From contig DASPRM010000004.1 in the NCBI GenBank assembly GCA_035624455.1, positions 35,273 through 99,272 of the forward strand: 64,000 nt of DNA, given 5' to 3'. Shown piece by piece: positions 1 to 10,036 of this stretch. The position numbers were made by a program, and so were the translations under genes. The DNA comes from Terriglobales bacterium. Its GTDB lineage: Bacteria; Acidobacteriota; Terriglobia; Terriglobales; Acidobacteriaceae. The notes under the pieces are model-generated. The model was given only the letters and a program-made list of their open reading frames with translations. It searched no databases and was not told where the DNA came from. Position 1 is the stretch's first letter, and each line of letters begins with the position of its first letter.

Positions 1-1173
1 CGACTCCGTCTCACGCACATCTTCAACCGCGGGGTCGGCCGAAAACGGGTGTCCTGGATGCCGCCGCATGTCCACTGGACAGAAGACATCGAAGACATTG
101 TCAGCTCCGATGCGGACATCGTCGTGGAAGTCCTGGGCGGCCTGGATCCTGCAGAGCAGTGGATACGCCGGCTGCTCGAGTCCGGGAAATCAGTGGTGAC
201 GGCCAACAAACAACTCATTGCGAAGTCCGGGCCAGAGTTGCAGGAACTGGCGCAGAAGCACGGACAGCAATTGGAATTCGGGGCATCGGTCGCGGGCGGC
301 ATTCCAGTGCTCTTGGCCCTGCAACAGGGTCTCGCCGGTGATGTGATTTTCAAGGTTACAGGAATTCTGAACGGTACGTGTAACTACATCCTGACGAAAA
401 TGGAAGCGGCGGGTGCGACGTTTGAAACGGCGCTCGCTGAGGCGCAGCAATTCGGATTTGCCGAGGCCGATCCTACCGACGATGTCGAAGGGTACGATGC
501 GCGGGCCAAGCTGGCCATCCTGGCGCGCGTGGGTCTGCACGCACAGATTCGGCCCGAGGACATTAGTTGCGCATCGATTCGTCCACTGGGAGCTGCCGAT
601 TTTGTTTACGCCACCAAACTCGACTGCACCATACGCCAGGTTTCACGAGCGGAAGTGGAAGGCCGTCACGTGGTGGCGGCGGTGGAACCAGCGTTGGTTC
701 CCGTCTCCTCGCCGCTGGCACGTGTGCAAGGCAGCCAGAACCTGGTAATTGCCACCGGAAAATATGGCGGCGAAACTGTTCTGGCGGGGCACGGCGCTGG
801 CGGGCACCCGACGGCGGTGGCCGTGGTCTCGGACGTGATCGCGATTGCCCGAGCGCGCTCCGAAGATGAAGGCTTTTTCCATCATCGGCGAATTACGCCG
901 TCGAAGATCACCGACGATTTCACCGCTCCGCGATACGTGCGCTTCGTGGTGAAAGACCGTCCCGGGATCATTGCACGTCTTTCCGGCACGTTCGCCAAGC
1001 ACGCCATCAACATTGATTCCGTTTTGCAATACCCGGGATATCCCAAGAACGAATTGCCATTCGTAATCACGCTGGAAGCATGCGGAAAGTCATTGCTGCA
1101 GGAAGCGTTGGCGGAAATTAAGGATGAGGATTTCCACGTCCAGCCGCCACTGGCCCTGCCGATTCTCCGCTGA
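1..1173 (+). CDS. hom: Homoserine dehydrogenase (5' end missing)
   Basis: Catalyses NADP(H)-dependent interconversion of aspartate semialdehyde and homoserine, the branch point to threonine and methionine. The frame is open from base 1, so the N-terminal part of the Rossmann domain lies outside the window. Visible family features are VVTANKQLIAK with the conserved Asn-Lys, FGASVAGGIPVL in the catalytic domain, the NGTCNYILT substrate segment, and a C-terminal ACT domain starting near YVRFVVKDRPGIIARLSG, the usual site of threonine feedback control. It stops 55 nt before metX on the same strand, so the two probably form a methionine-biosynthesis unit. Identity is firm; only the start is absent. 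Confidence 0.96.
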   Translation, partial: RLRLTHIFNRGVGRKRVSWMPPHVHWTEDIEDIVSSDADIVVEVLGGLDPAEQWIRRLLESGKSVVTANKQLIAKSGPELQELAQKHGQQLEFGASVAGGIPVLLALQQGLAGDVIFKVTGILNGTCNYILTKMEAAGATFETALAEAQQFGFAEADPTDDVEGYDARAKLAILARVGLHAQIRPEDISCASIRPLGAADFVYATKLDCTIRQVSRAEVEGRHVVAAVEPALVPVSSPLARVQGSQNLVIATGKYGGETVLAGHGAGGHPTAVAVVSDVIAIARARSEDEGFFHHRRITPSKITDDFTAPRYVRFVVKDRPGIIARLSGTFAKHAINIDSVLQYPGYPKNELPFVITLEACGKSLLQEALAEIKDEDFHVQPPLALPILR

Positions 1174-1228
1174 ACCTCAATTGCAGAGGGAGCAACACAA
1201 GATCAGGTCCGGCCACACGGGAGATGAT

Positions 1229-2374
1229 ATGAAACTGTTCGAGCCTACTCTGGAAGGCGACTTTCTTTTTGCCGAAGACCAACCGTTCCGGCTCGAAGCT
1301 GGCGGTACGCTGCAACCGGTTTCTCTTCACTACGCGATTTACGGATCCCTCAACGCGCTCGATAACGTGGCGCTCGTCTGTCATGCGCTATCAGGGTCGG
1401 CGCGGGTTGCCGATTGGTGGGAAGGAATGTTTGGCACCAGCGAAGCCTTCGATCTCGCGCGCTGCTGTGTTATCGGGATCAACGTGCTCGGGTCGTGCTA
1501 TGGCTCAACTGGTCCAACTTCAGTCAATCCGGAAACAGGAATCCCCTATGGTCCGGACTTCCCGCTCATCACCATTCGCGATATGGTACGCAGCCAGGCT
1601 CGCCTGCTGGATCATTTGGGGATTTATCGGCTACGGACGGTCATCGGCGGATCGATCGGCGGAATGCAGGCGCTGCAGTGGGCAATTGAGTTTCCCGATA
1701 GAGTAGCGACCTCGATTCCCATTGGAGCTACACCCCTCTCGGCCATGGGACTGGCGCTGAACCACATTCAGCGGCTCAGCATTCAGTCGGATACTCACTG
1801 GAACGGCGGCCGGTATACTCCCGAAGCACCGCCCAACGCGGGGCTTGGCCTGGCGCGGGCATTAGCCATGTGCTCATACAAATCGGCCGAGTTGTTTGAC
1901 GCTCGCTACGGGCGTCGCGCGAACCGCAACGGCGAAAACCCTTACGCATCGCTCGAGCACCGTTTCGATATCGCGGGCTACCTCGACTATCAGAGAAATC
2001 AGTTCAACAGCCGCTTTGATGCCAACACTTACATTACGATCTCGAAGGCGATGGATATCTTTGACCTGGTGCGCACTTACGGATCGGAAGACGCAGCGTT
2101 CGAGAGAATCCGCTCACGCGTGCTAATGATCGGAGTCTCCTCCGACTGGCTCTTCCCTGCAGCCGATGTGCGGGCTTTGACACTCAGGATGCAGAACGCA
2201 GGAGTTCGCGCCCGCTATGCGGAGCTGGTGAGTTCGCATGGCCACGATGCTTTTCTGGCCGATGCGGATGAGCTGTCGTCAGTGATTTCGGCGCATGAAG
2301 GCTGGTTGCATCCGACGGTGAATCGCATCCCGGAAGGTCGCCACGATCAGGGTTCATTAGCAGCGGGATACTGA
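1229..2374 (+). CDS. metX: Homoserine O-acetyltransferase MetX
   Basis: Alpha/beta-hydrolase-fold acyltransferase that activates homoserine for methionine synthesis in the cytoplasm. The ATG at 1229 is chosen because a GGGAGA Shine-Dalgarno site precedes it; the frame also extends upstream over the end of hom, which is unlikely. The product is 381 residues, the usual family length. The nucleophile elbow GGSIGGMQ places Ser at about residue 142, the acid is Asp306 in SSDWLFP, and the base is His339 in SHGHDAFL. The family splits between acetyl- and succinyl-transfer, which I cannot settle by eye. It follows hom directly, consistent with co-transcription. Confidence 0.95.
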   Translation: MKLFEPTLEGDFLFAEDQPFRLEAGGTLQPVSLHYAIYGSLNALDNVALVCHALSGSARVADWWEGMFGTSEAFDLARCCVIGINVLGSCYGSTGPTSVNPETGIPYGPDFPLITIRDMVRSQARLLDHLGIYRLRTVIGGSIGGMQALQWAIEFPDRVATSIPIGATPLSAMGLALNHIQRLSIQSDTHWNGGRYTPEAPPNAGLGLARALAMCSYKSAELFDARYGRRANRNGENPYASLEHRFDIAGYLDYQRNQFNSRFDANTYITISKAMDIFDLVRTYGSEDAAFERIRSRVLMIGVSSDWLFPAADVRALTLRMQNAGVRARYAELVSSHGHDAFLADADELSSVISAHEGWLHPTVNRIPEGRHDQGSLAAGY

Positions 2375-2472
2375 AGAGCGGCGCACCGCCAGGCCCTAGC
2401 CGCTGGTAACTTCCTCGATCCTTTGCGTTCGCTAACAGCCTGCCGGCCGGTTTACCATAGGCATGTCCCGGA

Positions 2473-5256
2473 ATGCCAAACTTCTACGACAAGATCCTGG
2501 AATCCGCAGGCAAGTGGCCCAACGCGACTGCCCTCCAGATGCAGTACGAGGATGGGAGGCTGGAAGGCTACACCTACTCCGAGGTCCGTCATATTGCGGA
2601 TAGCGTGGGCAATTGGCTGTCCAGGACAGAGCTGGCGCGCGGCAGCCGATGCGCAATCCTGGCCAACAATGGCCCTCGCTGGGTCTGCGTTTACCTGGGA
2701 ACCCTGGCGGCCGGGCTGGTGGCAGTTCCGCTGGACACCGCCTTCACTTCCAGCCAGGTCACAAAGCTGCTCACGGACTGTGGTGCTTCCCTGCTATTTG
2801 TCGACTCCAGGCAATTAGCCAAAGCGCGTGAGGCAATTACTGAAGTGGAAACGCCGGTGCGCCTGGTCTTGCTGCGCTCAACGGAAGAAGAATCCCGCCT
2901 GGTCTCTGTCGACGACATGCTCGGTTCCGGCAGCGGCGGATTCGAGCGAGTGGATGTCGGATTCGACGATACTGCCGCTATCCTCTACACCTCGGGGACT
3001 ACTTCCGATCCAAAAGGAGTAATGCTCAGCCACCGCAACATCGATGCGGAAGCTGAGAGTGCTTTCCAAGTGCTCACGGACATCGGACCGCAGGATTCCA
3101 TCCTGGGAGTCTTGCCCCTCTTTCATGCCCTGGCGCAGATGGCCAACCTGCTGCTTCCGCTGATCGTGGGAGCACGAATTGTTTTTCTTGAATCGCTGAA
3201 TACTACCGAACTACTGCGCGCGCTTCGCGAGCGCGACATTACTCTCTTCTGCTGTGTTCCCCAATTCTTTTACCTGATTCACACGCGCATCTTCAAAGAA
3301 GTGCATGCCCGCGGGCGCCTCACCGAAACGATTTTTTCCTATCTTCTGGCGCTCAATGGGCGGGCAAGAAGGTTCGGCATCAATCTGGGGAGGCTGTTCT
3401 TCCCACGTGTGCACGAGCTGCTGGGAAGGCGCATGCATTACCTGATCACCGGCGGTTCGCGCCTGGACCCGCAGGTGGGACGAGACTTCGAAGCGCTGGG
3501 CTTCACCATCCTCAACGCCTACGGGCTGACGGAAACCAGCGGCGCCGCCACCCTGACGCCGCCGAAGAAGAATGTAGTCGGGTCAGTGGGCAGAGCGCTG
3601 CCGGGAAATGAAGTTCAGATCTTGCGCCCTGAGACCGATCCCGAGACTGGCCATCGGATCGGCGAAATCGCTGTCCGCGGCGGGATCGTAATGAAGGGTT
3701 ATTACAACCGCCCCGATGCCACCGCTGCGGCGCTCGAGGATGGGTGGCTGCGCACCGGCGATCTCGGCTTCATGGATGCTGAGGGCAACGTTTTCATCAC
3801 CGGCCGAGCCAAGGAAGTCATCGTCCTCAGTTCGGGAAAAAATATATATCCCGAAGAAATCGAAGCGCACTATGGCCGCAGCGCGTTCATCAAGGAGATG
3901 TGTGTGTTGGGGATCGAGGGCCAGCCGGGCGAGCCGCTCTCCGAGAGACTTCACGCCGTGATTGTTCCCGATTTTGACGTTCTGCGCGAGCAGAAGATTG
4001 TGAATGCGAGAGAGATCATTCGCTACGAAATCGAGGGTTTCTCTTCCCAACTGCCTTCCACCAAACGAATTTTGAGCTACGAAATATGGCAGGAGGACCT
4101 TCCGCGTACCACGACGCGCAAGCTGAAGCGAAACGCGGTGGAAGCGCAGGTGAGAGCAGGCGATGGACAGCGGGCCGAAGCGGAGCCATTGCGGCCGCGA
4201 GCCTTGAATGCAGGTGATCGCGAATGGGTGGCAATTCCAGATGTCCAGCGCGCGCTGGAAGTGGTACGGGCCTCGTCAAAAAAGCAGGTTGCGGAGGTTC
4301 ACCCCACGGACAATCTGGAGCTTGATTTGGGCTTGGACTCGATGGAGCGCGTCGAACTACTAGTGTCGCTGGAGCGCGAACTTGGGGCTCACGTTCCCGA
4401 CGGAGTCGTGTCGGAGGTTTACACGGTTCGCGAGTTGATAGATGCCGTGCGTAGCAACATGGGCAGCAATGGCAAACGCAAGTCCGCCACCGCTTGGGGC
4501 TCCGTACTTAGCGCCGATCCCACCGAACCCGAAATTGTCGAGTTTTCCAAGCCTCACTCGTTCGCGCTGCATTTTTGGTACACCGTGGGTTGTATTGTTC
4601 AACTATTCGCGCGAGACCGATTCCAGCTGAGCGTCACCGGTCTGGAAAAACTGCCAAAGAGCGGTCCGTTTATTCTTTCGCCCAATCATCAGAGCTATCT
4701 CGACCCAATCATTTTGCTGAGTGTCCTCCCCTGGCGGTTGTTTCGCGACCAGTTTTCGGTGGGGACCAGCGAGATTTTCGGAACCGGCCTGGCGCGAAAG
4801 CTGGCGTACACGCTGAATCTGGTACCGGTAGATCCAGATGCCAATCTGGTTCCCGCTATGCGCGCCGGCGCTTTCGGTTTGCGGCGCGGAAAGGTGCTCA
4901 TTCTTTTCCCGGAAGGCGAACGAAGCATCGACGGCAGCCCGAGGATTTTCAAGAAAGGCGCCGCCATTTTGTCCTGTAACCTCCAGGTCCCAATCTATCC
5001 CGTCGCGCTTGATGGATTTTATGAGGCTTGGCCACGCGGCAAGCATTTCCAGCGATTCGCGCCTTTGAAGATGGCATTCGGCGATCCCATCTATCCGCCC
5101 AAGGAGACTTCAGATCCCGAAGCTGCCTACGAAGAGCTAACCTCTCTGCTGAAGAAGCGAGTGATGGAAATGTGGCTGGCACTGCGCGGGGAGCAGCGGC
5201 CTACAGAGAATGGCAATGCTGCGGTGCAGGAGCCGCAGGCTATGTTGGCCAGGTGA
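2473..5256 (+). CDS. AMP-ligase / acyl carrier / 1-acylglycerol-phosphate acyltransferase fusion
   Basis: A 927-residue protein with three fused modules. Residues about 1-580 form an acyl-adenylate ligase: P-loop TSGTTSDPKG at 173-182, NAYGLTETSG, and the GWLRTGDLG and GRAKEVIVLSSGKN motifs. Residues about 585-660 form an acyl-carrier domain with the phosphopantetheine site GLDSMERVEL near 620. The C-terminal PlsC-type domain has NHQSYLD (HX4D box) near 738 and FPEGERS near 812. This points to activation of a fatty acid, loading on an internal carrier and transfer to a lysophospholipid or related acceptor, as in Aas-like phospholipid repair; the true acceptor is unknown. The start has only a weak ribosome site (CCGGA). 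It converges on topA, 12 nt away. Confidence 0.88.
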   Translation: MPNFYDKILESAGKWPNATALQMQYEDGRLEGYTYSEVRHIADSVGNWLSRTELARGSRCAILANNGPRWVCVYLGTLAAGLVAVPLDTAFTSSQVTKLLTDCGASLLFVDSRQLAKAREAITEVETPVRLVLLRSTEEESRLVSVDDMLGSGSGGFERVDVGFDDTAAILYTSGTTSDPKGVMLSHRNIDAEAESAFQVLTDIGPQDSILGVLPLFHALAQMANLLLPLIVGARIVFLESLNTTELLRALRERDITLFCCVPQFFYLIHTRIFKEVHARGRLTETIFSYLLALNGRARRFGINLGRLFFPRVHELLGRRMHYLITGGSRLDPQVGRDFEALGFTILNAYGLTETSGAATLTPPKKNVVGSVGRALPGNEVQILRPETDPETGHRIGEIAVRGGIVMKGYYNRPDATAAALEDGWLRTGDLGFMDAEGNVFITGRAKEVIVLSSGKNIYPEEIEAHYGRSAFIKEMCVLGIEGQPGEPLSERLHAVIVPDFDVLREQKIVNAREIIRYEIEGFSSQLPSTKRILSYEIWQEDLPRTTTRKLKRNAVEAQVRAGDGQRAEAEPLRPRALNAGDREWVAIPDVQRALEVVRASSKKQVAEVHPTDNLELDLGLDSMERVELLVSLERELGAHVPDGVVSEVYTVRELIDAVRSNMGSNGKRKSATAWGSVLSADPTEPEIVEFSKPHSFALHFWYTVGCIVQLFARDRFQLSVTGLEKLPKSGPFILSPNHQSYLDPIILLSVLPWRLFRDQFSVGTSEIFGTGLARKLAYTLNLVPVDPDANLVPAMRAGAFGLRRGKVLILFPEGERSIDGSPRIFKKGAAILSCNLQVPIYPVALDGFYEAWPRGKHFQRFAPLKMAFGDPIYPPKETSDPEAAYEELTSLLKKRVMEMWLALRGEQRPTENGNAAVQEPQAMLAR

Positions 5257-5268
5257 GACTCGCGTATA

Positions 5269-7746
5269 TTACGTCAGCTGCGGAACCGGAGCTTCGACGG
5301 GTCGCGAATACTCGCAGTTTTCGTTCGGACAGGCGATCACCGGCCCCGATTTCAGGAATTTCTGCACCAGGTACTCGTGTCCGCATTCCGGGCACCTCTC
5401 AGGAATCGGCCGATTGGCAGAAGTGAACTTGCATTTCGGGTAATTCGAGCAGCCGTAAAACGAGTTCCCTCGCTTGCGGGCCCGCTTTTCCACGAGCTCT
5501 CCGTCCTTGCATTGCGGGCATTTCATGCCAATGAAGTTCTGCTTGACGTACTTGCATTCCGGATAGCCACTGCACGACGTGAACTCACCATAGCGCCCAT
5601 GCCGGAGGATCAGATTCCGCCCGCACTGGGGACACTTCTCGTCCAGGGGAATGTCGGGGACCTTTTTCCCCTGATCGAGGCGCCGCGTGGTTTTACAATC
5701 CGGATACCCGGTGCAGGCCATGAACTGTCCGAAGCGTCCACGCTTCAGGACCATGGGGCGGCCGCAGTTTTCGCAGTACTCCTCCTGCGTGGTCTCCTGC
5801 ATGTCGGCCGAATCGAGATCCGGCAGATCGATAGGATTTTCCTTGGTGAAGGTGCAACTGTTGGGATCGTTTTTGTCGTAAGAACTGCAGGCATAAAACG
5901 ATCCGTGTTTGCCCCACTTGATAACCAGCGGTGATCCGCAGCGCTCGCACTTTTCGTCGGTGGGCTTCTCCATCGCCTTGAGATTTTCCATGTGCTTCTC
6001 GGCGTAGGAGAGGTCGCGCTGAAATTTCTTGTAGAACTCCTTCAGCGCCTCCGTCCACTTCTCTTTGCCTTCTTCGATATCGTCGAGTTCTTCCTCGAGA
6101 CGCGCAGTGTATTGCGGATCAAAGATGTCTTTGAAGTTCTCAACCAGAAGATCGGTGACCACCAGTCCAATCTCCGTGGGGACGAATTTGCCTCCCAATT
6201 TATTGACATACTGGCGCTCCTGAATCGTGCTCAGGATCGCCGAATAGGTGGAAGGACGGCCGATTCCGCGCTCCTCAAGCTCTTTCACCAGAGAAGCTTC
6301 GTTGTAACGCGGCGGTGGCTCGGTGAAATGCTGCTCCGGACGCAGTTGCCTGAGGGTGAGCTTTTGTCCCTCTGCCAGCGGTGGCAGCTTATGTTTCAGC
6401 GCCTCCTCGTCTTCGTCCCGCATGTCTTTCGATTCTTCGTAGACTTTGAGGAAGCCATCAAACTTCAGTACGGAACCGGTGACGCGGAGCCGGTAGGATT
6501 CGCTTCCCTGCTGGGCATCGATGTCAACCGTGGTTTGATCGAAAACTGCCGGCGACATCTGCGAGGCGACGAAGCGTTGCCAAATCAGCTTGTAAACCTT
6601 GTACTCGTCTTCCTTGAGATATTTCTTTATCGCGTCGGGATGGCGGAGAGCCGAAGTTGGCCGAATGGCTTCGTGCGCTTCCTGGGCTCCTTTCTTGGAT
6701 TTATAGAGATTGGCGCTTTCAGGAAGATACTGCGCTCCGAACTGCAGCGGGATCATCTCGCGCACTTCCGTCAGCGCGTCATTCGAGACGTGCACGGAGT
6801 CGGTGCGCATATACGTGATGAGCCCGACGAGGCCCTCGTCGCCCAACTCTACGCCTTCATAGAGACGCTGAGCGATCATCATTGCGCGCTTCACGCTGAA
6901 GCGCAGTTTGCGTGAGGCATCCTGCTGGAACTTGCTGGTGGTGAACGGAGCTGCCGGATTGCGGCGGCGTTCCTTCTTTTCGACCGAGCGGACAACCCAG
7001 TCCGCCTTTTCCAGGAAAGTCTTGATCTTGTCGGCTTCTTCCTGGTTGGGAATTTCGATTTTCTCGTTGTCCTGGCCCTTGCCGATCAGGCGTGCATCGA
7101 AGGCAGGCGGTTTTGCCGCGGCCAGATGGGCATCGATGGTCCAGTATTCCTGCTTCTGGAACGCCTTGATTTCGCGTTCGCGCTCGACAATCAAGCGCAG
7201 CGCTACGGTCTGGACTCGTCCCGCGGAGAGCCCACGACGTACCTTATCCCAGAGCAGCGGGGAAACCTGGTAGCCTACCAGGCGATCTAAGACGCGGCGG
7301 GTTTGTTGGGCATCGACCAGATTGCGGTCGATGTCGCGCGGATGCTCGAACGCCGCCTTCACCGCGCGTGCCGTGATTTCGTTGAAGGTGACGCGGCGAA
7401 TATCCAGTTTGCTAGCCTTCTTTTTCTTCTTTCCGTTGAATGCCTCCCCGCCAAGCTCTTCCGCTAAGTGTGCAGCGATGGCCTCGCCTTCGCGGTCGGG
7501 GTCGGGCGCCAGATAGATTGCATCCACAGACTTGGCGGCCTTCTTCAGCTTCGCCAGTACTTTTTCTTTACCGGGGATGACGACGTACTCGGTTTCGAAG
7601 TCGTTATCGATATCGACCCCGAGATTGCTTTTGGGCAGATCCTTCACATGGCCGAGTGACGCCTCGACCGAATAGCCCCTTCCCAGGTATTTCTGTATGG
7701 TTTTCGCCTTAGCCGGCGATTCAACGACAACTAAACCTTTCGCCAA
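5269..7746 (-). CDS. topA: DNA topoisomerase I
   Basis: Type IA topoisomerase (825 residues) that relaxes negative supercoils. The TOPRIM domain starts at VVESPAKAKTIQKYLG and carries the metal-binding DPDREGE set at 82-88. The strand-passage tyrosine is Tyr312 in GLITYMRTDS. The C-terminus carries five successive four-cysteine zinc ribbons from about residue 595 (for example CERCGSPLVIKWG, CENCGRPMVLKRG, CPQCGRNLILRHG), more than the three of E. coli. Several long open frames on the opposite strand (such as 5377-5934 and 5992-6915) are shadows. dprA lies upstream in the same orientation, a common bacterial pairing. Confidence 0.98.
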   Translation of the reverse strand: MAKGLVVVESPAKAKTIQKYLGRGYSVEASLGHVKDLPKSNLGVDIDNDFETEYVVIPGKEKVLAKLKKAAKSVDAIYLAPDPDREGEAIAAHLAEELGGEAFNGKKKKKASKLDIRRVTFNEITARAVKAAFEHPRDIDRNLVDAQQTRRVLDRLVGYQVSPLLWDKVRRGLSAGRVQTVALRLIVEREREIKAFQKQEYWTIDAHLAAAKPPAFDARLIGKGQDNEKIEIPNQEEADKIKTFLEKADWVVRSVEKKERRRNPAAPFTTSKFQQDASRKLRFSVKRAMMIAQRLYEGVELGDEGLVGLITYMRTDSVHVSNDALTEVREMIPLQFGAQYLPESANLYKSKKGAQEAHEAIRPTSALRHPDAIKKYLKEDEYKVYKLIWQRFVASQMSPAVFDQTTVDIDAQQGSESYRLRVTGSVLKFDGFLKVYEESKDMRDEDEEALKHKLPPLAEGQKLTLRQLRPEQHFTEPPPRYNEASLVKELEERGIGRPSTYSAILSTIQERQYVNKLGGKFVPTEIGLVVTDLLVENFKDIFDPQYTARLEEELDDIEEGKEKWTEALKEFYKKFQRDLSYAEKHMENLKAMEKPTDEKCERCGSPLVIKWGKHGSFYACSSYDKNDPNSCTFTKENPIDLPDLDSADMQETTQEEYCENCGRPMVLKRGRFGQFMACTGYPDCKTTRRLDQGKKVPDIPLDEKCPQCGRNLILRHGRYGEFTSCSGYPECKYVKQNFIGMKCPQCKDGELVEKRARKRGNSFYGCSNYPKCKFTSANRPIPERCPECGHEYLVQKFLKSGPVIACPNENCEYSRPVEAPVPQLT

Positions 7747-7854
7747 AACAACCTCATTCTTAAGAAACTGTTCTTGAAGCTAGCACGGATACGGGACGGT
7801 TCGTCAACCGTTGGTTTGAGAACGGAAGTGTTATTCCCTTGGCAACCGGCTGAT

Positions 7855-9009
7855 TCAGAAAGTCTTGACGTAATTTTTCCCGGGCAGTTGCTTCACTCTT
7901 CCCGACATCTCCAATTCAAATAGCGACGCGAAAATTTCCGATGAGGACATCGCGTCGGCCAAGCGTTCCACGATCTCGTCGATGTGCACCGCCTCGTCCG
8001 CCCGCAGCAGCTGAAATATCTTCCTCTCCTGCGGCGCTAACGATTCCTGCTCGAATAACGATGCCGTAGAACCGCCTTTGGTTGCGAAACCCGCCTCGGG
8101 CGCGAGTTGCAGCCGCAGATCTGGAGGGATCTCTTCCCACACATCTTCCCAGGTTGCAGTGAGCTTCGCTCCCTGCTTGATGAGGGTGTTAGGTCCCCAG
8201 GAGTTCTTGTTGGTCACATTTCCGGGAACGGCGAAAACTTCGCGGCCTTGCTCCAGTGCGCAACGTGCGGTAATGCGTGTGCCGCTGTATTCGCCCGCCT
8301 CAATCACCAGCACGCCGATCGAGAGCCCGCTGATAATGCGGTTGCGAATCGGAAAATTCTGCGGAGCTGCAAAGGTCCCCAACGGGAACTCAGAGATCAA
8401 AGCCCCACCCAGAGCCAGAATCTGCTCCGACAATTTCTGATTTTCGCGGGGATAAATGACGTCGACGCCGGTCCCAAAGACAGCTACGGTTTTACCCTTC
8501 GCCTCGATCGCGCCGCGGTGGGCTGCGCTGTCCACCCCCCGGGCCATGCCACTAATAATGATGATGCCGCGCGCCGCCAAGTCGCAGGAAAGCCGGGACG
8601 CCATGCCGATCCCGTAGGGCGTCGGATGCCGGGTTCCGATCACGGCAATTCCGGCTGATCCAATAATTCCCTTGTTTCCAATGACATACAGGCACACCGG
8701 TGGATCGTAGATCTGCCGGAGCGGCGACGGATAGGCGTCGTCGGACAGCGTGATTATTTCGGCCCCCACCGCTGTTGCGCGTGCAACTTCCTCTTCCGCC
8801 TTAGCCAGCGATTCTCCGTTGAAGATCGCCTGCGCCGAAACCGGCTGCAGGCCAACAGCCTCCAACTCCGTAAGCGACGCGTGAAACACGCGGTCCGCAT
8901 TGCCGAAGTGATCCACCAGATGCCGTGAGCGCGTTGCCCCAAGACCTGGCGTAAGTGCCAGCGCTAACCATTCCAGTTGCTGTGTCGTAGCGGGAGATGA
9001 AGTACTCAA
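7855..9009 (-). CDS. dprA: DNA-processing protein DprA (Smf)
   Basis: Binds incoming single-stranded DNA and loads RecA during natural transformation. The Rossmann-like core shows IGTRHPTPYG, SGMARGVDSAAHRGAIEAKG and GTGVDVIYPREN, all family hallmarks, and the C-terminus is a winged-helix domain (about the last 60 residues). I place the start at a TTG at 9009, with AGGA seven bases upstream, giving a 384-residue protein of normal length. The frame also opens to 9096, but those extra residues look non-conserved and would crowd the divergent mqnA start at 9123. Gene identity is firm, start moderate. Confidence 0.93.
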   Translation of the reverse strand: MSTSSPATTQQLEWLALALTPGLGATRSRHLVDHFGNADRVFHASLTELEAVGLQPVSAQAIFNGESLAKAEEEVARATAVGAEIITLSDDAYPSPLRQIYDPPVCLYVIGNKGIIGSAGIAVIGTRHPTPYGIGMASRLSCDLAARGIIIISGMARGVDSAAHRGAIEAKGKTVAVFGTGVDVIYPRENQKLSEQILALGGALISEFPLGTFAAPQNFPIRNRIISGLSIGVLVIEAGEYSGTRITARCALEQGREVFAVPGNVTNKNSWGPNTLIKQGAKLTATWEDVWEEIPPDLRLQLAPEAGFATKGGSTASLFEQESLAPQERKIFQLLRADEAVHIDEIVERLADAMSSSEIFASLFELEMSGRVKQLPGKNYVKTF

Positions 9010-9122
9010 CCGAATTTCCTGAGGGTCCGCCGGGAATTCACTAAACCTGGCGAATGTATCCGGCTGTTGTCCGCGCGTCAAGGAAGTACGTCGCATTCGC
9101 TTTGTTACAATGGACCGTTTTG

Positions 9123-9974
9123 ATGCGCCCGCTCCGGATCTCCGCGATCTCCTACCTGAATACTGCCCCTCTTATGTGGGATTTCCAACACAGCTCGGTG
9201 GGAAAAGATTTTGAGATCTCCTACACCATTCCCTCGGCGTGCGCAGAAGCGCTGGCGACGGGCGTGGCTGACATAGGGATCATCCCCTCTGTCGTGTTCG
9301 CCACGATTCCGAATCTGCTGATCATTCCCGATGCAGCCATCGCCTCCAAACGGGCTGTGCGATCCATTTTGCTGATCTGCAAGAAGCCGCTGGAAGAAAT
9401 TCGCACCGTTGCTGCTGACACTTCGTCCCGAACTTCGGTGGCGTTGGCCCAGATTCTGATGGGAAGGTTTTTTCCAACCGGGGCCGGAGTGCGCCGGGAA
9501 TTCGTGCCCATGCCTCCAGATCTTGAGCTAATGCTGGCGGGATGTGATGCTGCATTGCTGATAGGGGATCGCGCACTGCAGGTGGGGCGCGAGCGATACC
9601 TGACCTACGACCTCGCGGAACAGTGGCATCAGTTCACTGGCAAGCCGTTTGTGTTCGCTTTCTGGGCCATCCGGATGGCGGCTCTGTCTGAAGCGCATCC
9701 GCGCATGGAACTGGACTCGATTTTCAGCAGCTCTCGCGATCATGGCTTGGAGCCGCAGAATGTTGCCACCCTGGGCCGTGAATGGGCGCCCAAATTAGGG
9801 CTCACTCAGGAAAACGTGCACTCTTATTTGACCCAGAACATTCATTATTATCTGGATCGCGAGAACCTGGAAGGGCTGGAACTCTTCTACCGTTATGCGG
9901 CCGAGTGTGGTTTGATCGCCGCGCCTCCGACGGTTCGCTTCGTGGGCAGTGCCGCGTTTCGGATGTATGGATAG
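9123..9974 (+). CDS. mqnA: Chorismate dehydratase MqnA (futalosine menaquinone pathway)
   Basis: Removes water from chorismate to give 3-enolpyruvyl-benzoate, the first step of the futalosine route to menaquinone. The fold is periplasmic-binding-protein-like. The conserved opening MRPLRISAISYLNTAPL fixes the start at 9123, because family members begin a few residues before ISYLNT; the frame runs 69 nt further upstream without homology. No clear Shine-Dalgarno site precedes this ATG, and a TACAAT box lies only 12 nt upstream, so the message may be leaderless. mqnC and mqnD occur at 10.8 and 17.0 kb on the same strand. Confidence 0.93.
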   Translation: MRPLRISAISYLNTAPLMWDFQHSSVGKDFEISYTIPSACAEALATGVADIGIIPSVVFATIPNLLIIPDAAIASKRAVRSILLICKKPLEEIRTVAADTSSRTSVALAQILMGRFFPTGAGVRREFVPMPPDLELMLAGCDAALLIGDRALQVGRERYLTYDLAEQWHQFTGKPFVFAFWAIRMAALSEAHPRMELDSIFSSSRDHGLEPQNVATLGREWAPKLGLTQENVHSYLTQNIHYYLDRENLEGLELFYRYAAECGLIAAPPTVRFVGSAAFRMYG

Positions 9975-10036
9975 GTTGGCTCTGAGCTCCTCGCCCAACT
10001 TAGTTCACGAACCTTCCACTCCAGAGCGGAAGCACC

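Noticed and set aside
5377..6915. Long plus-strand open frames opposite topA (185 and 307 codons)
   Set aside because: They mirror the topA codons, have no recognisable motifs or ribosome sites, and topA is unambiguous.
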